The notes under the pieces were generated by a model. It saw only the letters and a list, made by a program, of their open reading frames with translations, did not search any database and had not been told where the DNA came from. From NCBI GenBank assembly GCA_028718525.1, contig JAQULP010000005.1:45548-109547 (forward strand): 64,000 bases of DNA. The letters are read 5' to 3'. This stretch comes from Sulfuricurvum sp. (GTDB lineage: Bacteria > Campylobacterota > Campylobacteria > Campylobacterales > Sulfurimonadaceae). Each line of letters starts with the position of its first letter. Within the stretch, counting starts at the first letter, position 1. Positions 1 through 10,083 of the stretch are shown piece by piece. The position numbers and the translations under genes were made by a program.

Positions 1-485
1 TTTATGAGATGGCGACACATATGGAGTTAGGTGGTTTAGATAGTATGTCAGTTTATGCATACGCATCAAAATATCTTGCCATAAACGAAGCTACGGTCAA
101 CTATCTTATACAATTGTGCGATTATGAAACGAAATTAATGCAACACATACTCCATATCCTCTATAACGCCCATAAAGACTCAACCATTACGCCGATGATG
201 ATTGATGTGGCACTCTCCGAGATTCTTGGGGATAAGAATTCATCGTATACGCTTCTATACGACACTTTTGCTTTAACACAAAAAAAGGCTTTTAAGGTTA
301 TCACTTCGGACATTGAAAATATCTTTTCGCTCGATACCCTTAAAACATACAATATTCAAAAAGCATCCTTGGCATCTGCTCTTAAACAGCTTTATCTCAA
401 AGAGATTATTGATAAAGAAGAGGACAGATGGTTTGTTCCAGATCGAACGCTGGAACTTTGGGGAAAGCGGATATTAAACCGCTGA
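1..485 (+). CDS. C-terminal part of an archaeal-type AAA+ ATPase (5' end outside window)
   Basis: The reading frame is already open at the window edge (a Tyr-Glu codon pair precedes the first ATG at 9), so this is the 3' end of a longer gene. The visible ~160 residues are helical and end in a winged-helix-like segment: the stretch around SLASALKQLYLKEII followed by RWFVPDRTLELWGKRIL. This matches the C-terminal layout of the PF01637 ATPase family, where a DNA-binding-like wing is followed by a short 'DP..LxLW' tail. No Walker motif is visible because the N-terminal ATPase domain lies outside. Function beyond ATP-dependent switching cannot be inferred. Family assignment rests on pattern resemblance only. 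Confidence 0.6.
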   Translation, partial: YEMATHMELGGLDSMSVYAYASKYLAINEATVNYLIQLCDYETKLMQHILHILYNAHKDSTITPMMIDVALSEILGDKNSSYTLLYDTFALTQKKAFKVITSDIENIFSLDTLKTYNIQKASLASALKQLYLKEIIDKEEDRWFVPDRTLELWGKRILNR

Positions 486-710
486 AATAGCGTACGAAAA
501 ACACTTGTTTCCAGTTAGCAAGAATTATTTTATCCATAGTGATGAAACTGTATCTGGCATTTTTGTGACAATCAGCTAAATACAACTATTTTTTTATCGT
601 TTTTCACATCAGAAATCAAACAGCATGAAGAGTGTAAACTAATCATAGTCTTATTTTCTTTTTTCTTTACATAAGCCATAGAACAGATATTTTGTCGAAA
701 CGGGAAGCAT

Positions 711-3686
711 ATGCCAAAACGTAAAATAGCCAAAACGGAGCATAATCCACCTAACAAATCACCCGATTTTCCCATTGTAGGGATTGGTGCATCTGCCGGC
801 GGTCTGGCGGCATTTGAGGCGTTTTTCTCGGGTATCCCCTCCGAAAGTGAGCCGGGCATGGCATTTGTTCTGGTTCAGCATCTTTCTCCCGATTATACCA
901 GTATGCTGGTTGAACTGGTCCAGCGCTACACCCGCATGAAAGTTGCCCAAGTCGAAGACGGGATGAAAGTAGAATCCAACTGCGTCTATATCATCCCTCC
1001 GGGGCGTGACATGGCTTTTTTAAACGGGTCGCTTCAGCTGCTGGAGCCGACAGCCGCGCATGGCCGGCGTCTGCCGATCGATTTTTTCTTTCACACTCTG
1101 GCGCAGGATTTGCATGAGCGCTCTATCGGCATCATCCTCTCGGGTACCGGAAGTGACGGTACGCAGGGGATACGCTCTATCAAAGAAGAAGGGGGATTGG
1201 TCATCGTCCAATCTCCCGAAACGACGGAGTTTGACGGCATGCCGCGCAGTGCAATCGCGACGGGCCTTGCCGATTACATTCTCCCTCCGTCTGAGATGGC
1301 CAATCAGCTGATCGTTTATACGGCGTACGTTTTCGGACATCTCTGCAGCCATGAATTCGGGCCCGGTCCCAAGCTTCAGAATATGATGGATAAAATTTTT
1401 ATCCTCTTGCGTGCCCGGACGGGGCATGATTTTTCCCAGTACAAGCCCAGCACCATTCAGCGCCGTATCGAGCGTCGTCTCGCCATCCATCAGATAGAAT
1501 GGATCGGCGAATACGTCAAATATTTGCAGCAAACTCCTGCTGAAGTAGAGGCGCTGTTTCATGATCTGCTGATCGGGGTGACCAGTTTCTTTCGCGATAG
1601 CGAAGCGTTTTCCACACTGGAAAAAGAGATTATTCCCAAACTTTTCAGCCTCAAATCTGAAGATGAAGCGATACGCATCTGGTGCGTCGGATGTTCGACC
1701 GGGGAAGAAGCCTATTCGATTGCCATACTCTTTCGAGAATACATGGAAACGATCCAACAAAACATGACGGTACAGATTTTTGCCACCGATATCGATGCCG
1801 GCGCGATCGCTACAGCCCGCAGCGGACTCTACCCCGCCACCATTGCCGCCGATATATCGCCGCAGCGTCTGGGACGTTTTTTTATTTCTGAACCCAACGG
1901 AAGCTATCGTATCCATAAAACCATCCGCGATATGCTGATTTTTTCGGAACAAAACGTCATTAAAGACCCCCCGTTTTCCAAACTCGATCTCATCAGCTGC
2001 CGCAATCTTCTGATTTACATGAATGCTGATCTACAAAAAAAGGTGATCCCTCTGTTTCACTACGCGTTAAATCCGAAAGGGATTCTTTTTCTGGGTTCCT
2101 CGGAGAGCATCGGTGACTTTGGGGATCTTTTTAGCATCGTGGATCAAAAATCGAAATTATTTTCCCGTAAAGAGGAGACGAGCGGTATGAAGCGTACGGT
2201 TTTGGATCGAACAATCCCTATTGCAGGTACCACGCGTACAATCGCAGTGCGAACGGTCGAAAAGAGTTCCGTTACGGAAAAACTGCCGCTGCGCGAACTG
2301 ATGGAACAATCGCTCTTGCGGCATATTCCCCTCTCCGCAGCTCTTGTAAATGAGCAGGGGGATATTCTCTATCTGCACGGCCGAACCGGAGTCTATCTGG
2401 AGCTTCCATCGGGTGAAGTGGGTGTCAACAACATTTTGAAAATGGCACGAGAAGGTCTGCGGCATGATCTGTCGAAGGCGCTGCATAAATCGGTTTCCGC
2501 CAAAGAGAGAGTCCGTATTCCGCTTTTGCGTGTTCAACACAACGATACCTTTACGACCTTCAATCTGACGCTACAGCCGGTTGCGATGGAGGCTCTCTCG
2601 GAGTCTTCTTTGTTCCTTGTCATTTTTGAGGAAGTTTCAGCTGATTCCCTTCATGCTGAGAATGCGATGGTCCCTGCGGCTTTTGGAACGGACTTTGTGG
2701 ATCAAAGCAAACGTATCGCTGCGCTTCAGCAAGAGCTTTATGATCAGGAAACGTTTCTCCAAATCGCCAATAAAAAACTCGAAACCTCCAACGAGGAGCT
2801 CAAATCGTATAACGAAGAGATGCAATCGCTCAATGAGGAGCTACAGTCTACCAACGAAGAGCTCGAAACTTCGAAAGAGGAGCTTCAATCGCTCAATGAG
2901 GAGCTATCGACGGTCAATGCCGAACTCCAAACCAAAGTGACCGATTTATCGCGGATCAATAACGATATGAACAACCTCCTCGCAGGTACCAATATCGGCA
3001 CGGTTTTCGTCGATCATAAACTCTGTATTCTCCGCTTTACCCCCGCCGTTACGAAAATCATCAATCTGATCCTTACCGATTTGGGGCGTCCTGTAGGGCA
3101 TATCGTCTCCAATCTGATCGGATATGAGAGCTTTGTGGATGACATACAATCGGTTTTGGACACCCTGATTCCCAAAGAAACAGAAGTGCAGACACGGGAG
3201 GGAAAATGGTACTCGATGCGTATCCAGCCCTATCGGACCATTGAAAATGTCATTGAGGGGGCCGTGATTTCGTTTATCGACATCTCCGAGATCGTACAGA
3301 TGCGCGAAGCACTCCAAAAAGCCAATGAGATGAGCCGATTGGCCGTCGTCATTCGCGATGCCGTCGATGCGATTACCATGCAGGATGTGGAGGGGCGCAT
3401 ACTGGCCTGGAACCCCGGGGCAGTACGGATGTATGGCTGGAGTGAAGCCGAAGCCTTGCAGATGAATGCGCATGATCGTATGGTACGTTCGGAGAATAAA
3501 GAAGAACTGTTCAAGATAACCGAGCTTGGAAATGTTAAAAACGTAGAACCCTACAAAGCCCGTCGTCTTACCAAAGAGGGCTCTGTTGTAGAAGTATGGA
3601 TCACGGCGACTCCTTTGCTGAATGAGGCAGGGACGATCTATGCGATTGCGACAACGGAGCATTTGGTTCCGAAAAAAGAGAAATAA
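711..3686 (+). CDS. CheB-CheR fusion with coiled coil and two PAS domains
   Basis: This is a 991-residue chemotaxis-type methylesterase/methyltransferase fusion. Residues ~20-205 are a CheB domain with the visible catalytic triad Ser28 (GASAGG), His57 (VQHLSPDY) and Asp149 (GTGSDG). Residues ~215-480 are CheR, with the arginine-rich N-terminal helix (TIQRRIERRLAIH), the S-adenosylmethionine loop (WCVGCSTGEEAYS, near residue 323) and FATDID. Residues ~665-750 form a glutamate-rich coiled coil of repeated NEEL/SLNEEL units, followed by two PAS domains (~755-985). The CheB part lacks a receiver domain, as is usual in this fusion class. It opens a four-gene operon; its TAA overlaps the next ATG by one base. 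Such fusions normally modify chemoreceptors or feed alternative chemosensory circuits. No receptor gene is nearby, so the target is unknown. Confidence 0.93.
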   Translation: MPKRKIAKTEHNPPNKSPDFPIVGIGASAGGLAAFEAFFSGIPSESEPGMAFVLVQHLSPDYTSMLVELVQRYTRMKVAQVEDGMKVESNCVYIIPPGRDMAFLNGSLQLLEPTAAHGRRLPIDFFFHTLAQDLHERSIGIILSGTGSDGTQGIRSIKEEGGLVIVQSPETTEFDGMPRSAIATGLADYILPPSEMANQLIVYTAYVFGHLCSHEFGPGPKLQNMMDKIFILLRARTGHDFSQYKPSTIQRRIERRLAIHQIEWIGEYVKYLQQTPAEVEALFHDLLIGVTSFFRDSEAFSTLEKEIIPKLFSLKSEDEAIRIWCVGCSTGEEAYSIAILFREYMETIQQNMTVQIFATDIDAGAIATARSGLYPATIAADISPQRLGRFFISEPNGSYRIHKTIRDMLIFSEQNVIKDPPFSKLDLISCRNLLIYMNADLQKKVIPLFHYALNPKGILFLGSSESIGDFGDLFSIVDQKSKLFSRKEETSGMKRTVLDRTIPIAGTTRTIAVRTVEKSSVTEKLPLRELMEQSLLRHIPLSAALVNEQGDILYLHGRTGVYLELPSGEVGVNNILKMAREGLRHDLSKALHKSVSAKERVRIPLLRVQHNDTFTTFNLTLQPVAMEALSESSLFLVIFEEVSADSLHAENAMVPAAFGTDFVDQSKRIAALQQELYDQETFLQIANKKLETSNEELKSYNEEMQSLNEELQSTNEELETSKEELQSLNEELSTVNAELQTKVTDLSRINNDMNNLLAGTNIGTVFVDHKLCILRFTPAVTKIINLILTDLGRPVGHIVSNLIGYESFVDDIQSVLDTLIPKETEVQTREGKWYSMRIQPYRTIENVIEGAVISFIDISEIVQMREALQKANEMSRLAVVIRDAVDAITMQDVEGRILAWNPGAVRMYGWSEAEALQMNAHDRMVRSENKEELFKITELGNVKNVEPYKARRLTKEGSVVEVWITATPLLNEAGTIYAIATTEHLVPKKEK

Positions 3687-4972
3687 TGGCAAAATTTCCT
3701 TCTGCGGTAAAGGACACCCAGGCATTGCGTGCTAAAGCAGAAGAGATGGTATCCGCATACGAGCAGAAGAACAGCAAAACATTATCGATAGAGGAGACAT
3801 CGATCCTGCTTCACGAATTGCAGGTCCATCAGATCGAACTGGAGATGCAAAACGATGAATTGCAAACGACACAGCACAAACTGCATGCCGAACAAAAGCG
3901 ATATTTTGATCTCTATAATCTGGCTCCGGTAGGCTATTGTACCCTCAGCGAAGAGGGGGTGGTTATCGAATCCAACCTAACGGCCGCAAATTTGCTCGGT
4001 GTCAGTCGAAACAAGCTGATAGGCCAATCCATCTCCGCGTTCATCCATAGCGGTGATCAAGACGCCTATTACCTCTATCGTAAAAAAATTCTAAAAAGCA
4101 GTGAATCTCAATCTTGTGAATTACGGATGATAAAAGATAGCGTACCTTTTTGGACCTATTGGGTCAGTCAAATCGATCATTTTTCCGATGGTAAGCCTGT
4201 CGTGAAAGCGGTGATAAGCGATATCTCCGATCGGAAAAAAATAGAGTTGGAATTAAAGCAAACAGAAGAGATCCTGATTGTCCAATCCAAGCTGGCCGCG
4301 ATGGGAGAGATGGTCGGTATGATCGCCCATCAGTGGCGGCAGCCGCTCAATATTGTCGCTCTTGCTATCATGGACATCGAAACAAAAAACCTGCTTCAAA
4401 CACTCTCTCAAAGTGAATTTGACAATAACATCGATATTGTGACTAAAAACATCAGGTATATGTCCGAAACGATTGATGATTTCAGGAATTATTTTAAACC
4501 CGACTTGTCAAAAGAGTCCGTAACCATAGGAGATGTGTTGAACAATGCCCTTGACATTGTCGGTGAACGTTTAGCACGTCACAACATTGCACTTACCGTT
4601 CAAAATAACGCTCAGAAAAATCTCCTCATCCATAAAAATCAGCTCACTCAGGTATTGCTGAATATTATCGGAAATGCCGTTGATGCTCTGATTTCGAACA
4701 AGACACCTTCGCCTGTGATCGATATTGGCATTGATGAGACACAAGACACTGTCACAATCCGAATATGTGATAATGCAGGTGGAATTCCTGAAATTATCAT
4801 GGATAAAATCAGTGAGCCTTATTTTACGACGAAAGAGTTGAATGGTACGGGGCTGGGACTTTATATCTCCCGGACCATCATTGAAAAATACCTTTCAGGT
4901 TATCTTCTGTGGTATAATGAAATAAACGGTGCATGTTTTGCAATCACGCTAAAGGCGGTTCATGAAGAATGA
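3686..4972 (+). CDS. PAS-domain sensor histidine kinase
   Basis: A 428-residue soluble kinase with no predicted membrane segment. An N-terminal helical segment (~1-60, with LLHELQVHQIELEMQNDEL) leads into a PAS domain (~65-185). A dimerisation/phosphoacceptor helix carries His215 in MIAHQWRQPL, and the HATPase domain (~310-425) has the N box (NIIGNAVDAL), DNAGGI and GTGLGLYIS. All kinase boxes look intact. The start overlaps the preceding stop by one base (TAATG), which suggests translational coupling. The first ~180 residues are closely similar to the N-termini of the next two genes, so the three proteins probably read the same signal. No cognate response regulator is encoded in the operon. 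The signal is unknown. Confidence 0.93.
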   Translation: MAKFPSAVKDTQALRAKAEEMVSAYEQKNSKTLSIEETSILLHELQVHQIELEMQNDELQTTQHKLHAEQKRYFDLYNLAPVGYCTLSEEGVVIESNLTAANLLGVSRNKLIGQSISAFIHSGDQDAYYLYRKKILKSSESQSCELRMIKDSVPFWTYWVSQIDHFSDGKPVVKAVISDISDRKKIELELKQTEEILIVQSKLAAMGEMVGMIAHQWRQPLNIVALAIMDIETKNLLQTLSQSEFDNNIDIVTKNIRYMSETIDDFRNYFKPDLSKESVTIGDVLNNALDIVGERLARHNIALTVQNNAQKNLLIHKNQLTQVLLNIIGNAVDALISNKTPSPVIDIGIDETQDTVTIRICDNAGGIPEIIMDKISEPYFTTKELNGTGLGLYISRTIIEKYLSGYLLWYNEINGACFAITLKAVHEE

Positions 4973-7241
4973 TTCCGATAACTTTTTGTCTCTCGAAGAG
5001 ATGCAGGCCCTTCGTGCCAAAGCGGAAAAACGCGCATCCCAAAAGAGTGCCAACATTCCTGTGAATGTCAAAGATTACACGAACGAAGAGATATCCCGTA
5101 TCATCCATGAACTTCAAGTCCATCAGATCGAACTTGAGATGCAAAACGACGAATTGCGCAATACGCAGACTGAACTCGCAAAGCAGCGGGAGCGCTATTT
5201 TGAATTGTACGAACTGGCACCCATCGGGTATTGCACTCTGGATAAAGAGGGAAAAATTCTTCAGGCCAATCTGGCCGCTTCCTCACTGCTGGGTGTTGAT
5301 CGGAAGAAGCTGACTCATCGCCGTTTGAGCGATTTTATTGCGAATGATGATCAGGATATCTGCTATTTGTTTCAAAAATCCCTTTTGGACGTGAGTGAAA
5401 CCCATTCGTGCGAACTGCGTCTTACCCGACAAAATCAAAACACTCTGTGGGTTCAACTCACCGCAAAAGAAAACGACAAAGGTTCCGGCACCATATTGCT
5501 GATTCTCAACGACATCACCGAACGAAAAGAGGCGGAAGAAGCGCAGCGGATTGCCGCAATGGCATTTGAATCCCAGTCGGGGATGGTGATAACCGATGCG
5601 CAGGGAAATATTATCCGCGTCAATCCCGCTTTTACCCGACTAACCGGCTACACATCCCAAGAAGCGGTCGGAATGACAATGGAGTTGCTCAAATCGGGGC
5701 GTCATGACCGGCATTTTTATAAACGGATGTGGGATACACTGAATGAGCACAAACGGTGGCAGGGCGAAATCTGGAACAAACGGAAAAACGGGAAACTCTA
5801 TGCCGAACTGCTGACCATCACCGCCGTCGTCGACCCCGATGGAAACATAACTCATTATGTCGGCAACTTTTCGGACATCACCGAAGATAAAGAGGCCGAA
5901 GCGGTGATTCACCGGCTGGCCTATTATGACCCTCTGACCAGACTCCCGAATCGGCGATTGCTTCAGGAGCGCGTGGAACAGGCGATTGCCTCTAACGCGC
6001 GGAGCAAATTGTACGGAGCGATCTTTTTTATCGATCTGGATAAATTTAAAGAACTCAACGATACGCGGGGGCACGATGTCGGAGATTTACTGCTGATCGA
6101 AGTGGCAGAGCGTCTGCGCGCTATTGTCCGAGAGGGGGATACGGTCGCGCGACAGGGGGGAGACGAGTTTGTCATCTTGCTGGAAACCCTGAAACGAGAT
6201 CCCAAAGAATCGGCCGTTTTGGCCCAGCAAATAGGGGAAAAACTTTTAGAGAGCATCAGCAACCCTTTCGTACTGAAAGGGTATGAGTACCGTTGCAAAC
6301 TGAGCATCGGAATCGGTCTTTTTAATGAAAAAGAGATGGCCAATGATCTTTTCAAACATGCCGATATCGCTTTGTACGAAGCCAAAAAATCAGGAGGGAA
6401 CAAACTTCTCTTTTTTGACCCGCAAATGCAGCGCGATCTTGATCTTCGCAGTATGATGGAGTATGAATTAAAGGAGGCAATAGCGCTCAATCAATTCCGT
6501 CTTTATTACCAGCCGCAGGTTGACAGGAAACAGAGTGCAACCGGGGTGGAAGCGCTCATTCGCTGGGAACACCCGCAGCACGGTCTAATAACACCCGATG
6601 CTTTTATCCCCCTCGCAGAAGAAAGCGGGCTGATCTTCCCGATAGGTCTTTGGGTGGTGCAGCGTGCCTGTGCTCAGCTCAAAGCATGGGAAGCGAACGT
6701 CCATACCCGCCATCTTCGCATCGCGGTCAACGTCAGTGCACGGCAGTTTCGCCAAAGCGATTTTGTTGCGCTTATCGAAAAAACACTGGAAACGAGCGGT
6801 GCAAATCCGGAATTATTGAAACTCGAGCTGACCGAGAGTCTGGTACTGGAAAACGTCCAGGACACGATCGAGAAAATGGATGCGATCAAACGTCTGGGCG
6901 TCCATTTTTCGATGGACGATTTCGGTACCGGCTATTCCTCATTATCCTATCTGGCGAAACTGCCGCTCAATCAGCTGAAAATTGACCGATCATTTGTACT
7001 CAATCTCCCGGATAACAAAAATGATGCAATGATCGTACGGACAATCATCACGATGGGGATTGGGCTGGACATGGATGTAATCGCAGAGGGGATAGAAACC
7101 CCCGAGCAATTTGAGTTTTTAAAAGTGCATGGGTGTCAAGCCTATCAGGGGTATCTGTTCGGACGTCCTTTGGAAATTGATGCGTTAAGCGCCTATCTGC
7201 TGCAAAACTGGGAACGTCAATACACTGGAGATCGATCATGA
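4962..7241 (+). CDS. PAS-PAS-GGDEF-EAL cyclic di-GMP protein
   Basis: A 759-residue soluble protein with both a diguanylate cyclase and a phosphodiesterase domain. The N-terminal helical/PAS head (~1-185) repeats that of the flanking genes; a second PAS domain spans ~200-315. The GGDEF domain (~325-485) keeps an intact GGDEF near residue 399 and an RxxD inhibitory site five residues upstream (REGD). The EAL domain (~505-745) has EAL in GVEALIRW, the Mg-binding ELTES, DDFGTGYSSL and an AEGIE motif, so both activities are plausible. The start overlaps the previous gene by 11 bases and the stop overlaps the next ATG in an ATGA. The net direction of cyclic di-GMP turnover cannot be told from sequence. 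Confidence 0.95.
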   Translation: MKNDSDNFLSLEEMQALRAKAEKRASQKSANIPVNVKDYTNEEISRIIHELQVHQIELEMQNDELRNTQTELAKQRERYFELYELAPIGYCTLDKEGKILQANLAASSLLGVDRKKLTHRRLSDFIANDDQDICYLFQKSLLDVSETHSCELRLTRQNQNTLWVQLTAKENDKGSGTILLILNDITERKEAEEAQRIAAMAFESQSGMVITDAQGNIIRVNPAFTRLTGYTSQEAVGMTMELLKSGRHDRHFYKRMWDTLNEHKRWQGEIWNKRKNGKLYAELLTITAVVDPDGNITHYVGNFSDITEDKEAEAVIHRLAYYDPLTRLPNRRLLQERVEQAIASNARSKLYGAIFFIDLDKFKELNDTRGHDVGDLLLIEVAERLRAIVREGDTVARQGGDEFVILLETLKRDPKESAVLAQQIGEKLLESISNPFVLKGYEYRCKLSIGIGLFNEKEMANDLFKHADIALYEAKKSGGNKLLFFDPQMQRDLDLRSMMEYELKEAIALNQFRLYYQPQVDRKQSATGVEALIRWEHPQHGLITPDAFIPLAEESGLIFPIGLWVVQRACAQLKAWEANVHTRHLRIAVNVSARQFRQSDFVALIEKTLETSGANPELLKLELTESLVLENVQDTIEKMDAIKRLGVHFSMDDFGTGYSSLSYLAKLPLNQLKIDRSFVLNLPDNKNDAMIVRTIITMGIGLDMDVIAEGIETPEQFEFLKVHGCQAYQGYLFGRPLEIDALSAYLLQNWERQYTGDRS

Positions 7242-10027
7242 GCGAACAGAAAAATCCACTCCGCAGCAAAGCGGAAAAGATCGCTGCGGACAATGCAGCT
7301 AAAACACCGCACCGTGATAATCTCTCACCCGAAGAGACGGCTTCGCTTCTTCATGAACTGCAAGTCCATCAGATCGAGCTGGAGATACAAAACGAGGAGC
7401 TTCGCACAATCCAGCAAAAACTGCAGGCTGAACAAGAGCGCTATGAGGATTTGTATGATCTGGCTCCGGTAGGGTATGTCACCCTCTCGAAAGAAGGATT
7501 GATCCTTGAAGCCAATCTGAGAGCCGCATCGCTGTTCGGCGTGACCCGAAACCATCTGATCGGGCGTCCTCTGACACAATTTATCTGGAAAGAGGATCAG
7601 GACAACTATTATATGTGCCGCAGAAAAGAACACCCCTCTTCCGAAACGCAATCATGTACATTGCGAATAGTTCGGAACGAAGGAGAAGTGTTTTGGGCTC
7701 AGCTGGTCATCATGTCGAACCAAGACCATCAATACCGTGCCGTACTTTATGACGTTACCGAAGATAAAAAACAAAAAGAGATCATTGCCATTGCCCAAAG
7801 GGAATGGACCGATGCTTTTGACGGTATCGAGGACGGGGTAATGCTCCATGACAGGGACTACAATCTGATACGGGTCAATAAAGCGTACAAAGATCTTTCC
7901 GGCGCACAAAAGTTCAAAGATATTATCGGAAAACCCTACTATCAGGTCTTTCCGAAACTCGATGCTCCGATGCATACCTGTGAAGAGTCTTTCCGAAGCG
8001 GAAAAGGTGAAGAAGAACAATTCGCCCTCGAGGACGGCAGAATTTTCAAATCACGCACCTACCCGGTTTATGACAATGAGGGAGAGTACAGTTTCAGCAT
8101 CCATATCTTTGAAAATATCACCGAAGAGATAAAATCCAAACAATTGCTGCACGAAAGCGAAGAGAAATTTCGCACCATAACCACTACTGCCCAGGATGCC
8201 ATTCTCATCATGAACGATGAAGGGCTTATCACCTATTGGAACGAAGCGGCTGAAAACATATTTGGATATACAAAAGAAGAAGCTATCGGAAATGCATTGC
8301 ATCCCCTCTTGGCGCCTGAACGCTTTCACGAAGCTCACCACAAAGGATTCAGCCATTTCATACATACGGGAGAAGGTCCTGCTATAGGAAAAACTTTGGA
8401 ACTGAGGGCTTTAAAAAAAGACGGAACGGAATTTCCAATAGAACTGTCGCTCTCAGCCAACATGAGAGAAGGAAAATGGGAAGCTATCGGTATCATCCGT
8501 GACATCTCTCAACGCAAAAAAGATGAAGCCGGACTCAAAATGTTTCGTGCTCTAATCGACCATTCCAGCGATGCCATCGAAGTGCTCGATCCTGCTACAT
8601 TTCAATACATCGATGTCAATGAAACAGCCTGCCGCGCTTTGGGTTATACACGTGACGAGCTATTGTCGATGAATGTACGTGAGATTGATTTGGAGATCAG
8701 CGATTTGCAATTGCAACAATTAACTGAAGTATTGAACGATAAAGGTTCATCGATTTTCGAAAGCGCCCATCGGCGTAAAGACGGTTCAACTTTTCCGGTT
8801 GAGATCAGCATCTCTTCGGTTAAGAGCGATAAAGAGTACAATGTCTCAGTAGTACGTGATATTACTGAGCGTAAACAAGCCGAAGCATCACTTTATCGCT
8901 CCAACCGCGCCCTTAAAACGCTGTCAGCCGGCAACATGGCACTGGTGTGTTCACAAAGTGAAAATGAATTGCTAAAGAGTGTCACGGATGTCATTGTCAA
9001 AGAAGGGGGCTATAGCCTGGCGGTGGTCGATTACGCCCTAGACAATCCGGAAAAAACCATCACACCAATGACATGGTCTGGTTTGGAGAAAGAGCACAAT
9101 TGGATAAAGGAACTTAGCTGGAGCGAGACAGCAGCCAACCAAATGCCTGTTTCCAAAGCAATACGGTCCGCAACAACACAAGTCACCCGTAATATCGCAG
9201 CAGAAAATGAATATATATTATGGAGAGATGCTGCTATAGCTAACGGCTATGCGGCCAGCATTGCACTTCCACTGATGGATGGTGACAAAGTATTCGGTGC
9301 ACTGAATATTTATTCATCGGAAGCAAACGCATTCAAAGAAGAAGAAGAAGAAGAAGAAGTACGGCTGCTGGAAGAATTGGCCAACGACCTTTCGTATGGT
9401 ATCATAAGCCTTCGTAAGCGTATCGAACACGATCAGCATACAGCGATCTTGCGCCAAAGTATGGAACAATCCATAGAGACCATTGCGGCTACCGTAGAGG
9501 CACGTGATCCCTATACGGCAGGCCATCAAAATCGGGTTAGTGTGCTGGCAACAGCTATTGCACGGAAAATGAATTTGAGTGATACACAGGTTCAAGGTAT
9601 ACATTTCGCATCCATCATTCATGATCTTGGAAAAATCCACGTACCGGCTGAGATTCTTTCCAAGCCCGGTAAGCTCACCCCTATCGAATTTATGCTCATT
9701 CAATCTCATCCCCAGGAGGGATACGATATTCTGAAAGATGTTCAATTTCCTTGGCCGATTGCTGACATAATCTTGCAGCACCATGAAAAAATCGACGGCT
9801 CTGGGTATCCGCAGGGACTGAAAGGCGATCAGATTTTGTTGGAAGCAAAAATCATTTGCGTCGCCGACATCGTCGAAGCAATGTCTTCCCACCGTCCCTA
9901 TCGTGCGGCATTGGGAGTCGAAGCTGCTTTGAATGAAATCAAACAAGGGCGGGGGACTCTTTACGATGCTGCAGTAGCTGATGCTTGCGTAGAACTTTTT
10001 GAAGAAAAACAGTTTGATTTTGTATAG
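7238..10027 (+). CDS. Multi-PAS, GAF and HD-GYP cyclic di-GMP phosphodiesterase
   Basis: A 929-residue soluble protein. The N-terminal head (~1-180) is the same helical/PAS module as in the two upstream genes. It is followed by three more PAS domains (~185-290, 300-420, 425-545), a GAF-like domain (~560-715) and an HD-GYP domain (~745-915). The HD pair is in IIHDLGKI near residue 795 and the GYP in GSGYPQGL, both intact, so it should hydrolyse cyclic di-GMP. The start codon overlaps the preceding stop in ATGA. A run of seven Glu codons (9338-9358) lies just after the GAF domain. It is the last gene of the operon. Confidence 0.95.
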   Translation: MSEQKNPLRSKAEKIAADNAAKTPHRDNLSPEETASLLHELQVHQIELEIQNEELRTIQQKLQAEQERYEDLYDLAPVGYVTLSKEGLILEANLRAASLFGVTRNHLIGRPLTQFIWKEDQDNYYMCRRKEHPSSETQSCTLRIVRNEGEVFWAQLVIMSNQDHQYRAVLYDVTEDKKQKEIIAIAQREWTDAFDGIEDGVMLHDRDYNLIRVNKAYKDLSGAQKFKDIIGKPYYQVFPKLDAPMHTCEESFRSGKGEEEQFALEDGRIFKSRTYPVYDNEGEYSFSIHIFENITEEIKSKQLLHESEEKFRTITTTAQDAILIMNDEGLITYWNEAAENIFGYTKEEAIGNALHPLLAPERFHEAHHKGFSHFIHTGEGPAIGKTLELRALKKDGTEFPIELSLSANMREGKWEAIGIIRDISQRKKDEAGLKMFRALIDHSSDAIEVLDPATFQYIDVNETACRALGYTRDELLSMNVREIDLEISDLQLQQLTEVLNDKGSSIFESAHRRKDGSTFPVEISISSVKSDKEYNVSVVRDITERKQAEASLYRSNRALKTLSAGNMALVCSQSENELLKSVTDVIVKEGGYSLAVVDYALDNPEKTITPMTWSGLEKEHNWIKELSWSETAANQMPVSKAIRSATTQVTRNIAAENEYILWRDAAIANGYAASIALPLMDGDKVFGALNIYSSEANAFKEEEEEEEVRLLEELANDLSYGIISLRKRIEHDQHTAILRQSMEQSIETIAATVEARDPYTAGHQNRVSVLATAIARKMNLSDTQVQGIHFASIIHDLGKIHVPAEILSKPGKLTPIEFMLIQSHPQEGYDILKDVQFPWPIADIILQHHEKIDGSGYPQGLKGDQILLEAKIICVADIVEAMSSHRPYRAALGVEAALNEIKQGRGTLYDAAVADACVELFEEKQFDFV
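9338..9358 (+). repeat. In-frame GAA trinucleotide run encoding seven glutamates
   Basis: Seven consecutive GAA codons lie in the linker between the GAF and HD-GYP domains of the phosphodiesterase gene. A uniform trinucleotide run can gain or lose codons by slippage without breaking the frame. It would change only linker length. Confidence 0.8.
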
Positions 10028-10051
10028 AGGGTAGTTAAACTTATGGGAAAT

Positions 10052-10083
10052 TACTGTTTTACTGTTATTTTTTAAAAACAGTA
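10052..10083 (+). terminator. Possible stem-loop terminator after the signalling operon
   Basis: The arms TACTGTTTT (10052-10060) and AAAACAGTA (10075-10083) are perfectly complementary around a 14-base AT-rich loop, about 25 bases after the stop at 10027. The stem is A/T-rich and the tail is only GTTTTCC, so the terminator would be weak. Confidence 0.4.

Noticed and set aside
1020-1952. 310-codon open frame on the minus strand inside the CheB-CheR gene
   Set aside because: It is antisense to the conserved CheB and CheR motifs, has no family pattern and no ribosome site. It is a by-product of codon bias in the real gene.
2946-3725. 259-codon minus-strand frame over the end of the CheB-CheR gene
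   Set aside because: The plus strand encodes clear PAS domains here. The antisense translation has unnatural composition.
9314-9946. 210-codon minus-strand frame with a phenylalanine run
   Set aside because: It is the reverse of the glutamate run and HD-GYP domain. The Phe run comes from GAA repeats read backwards.
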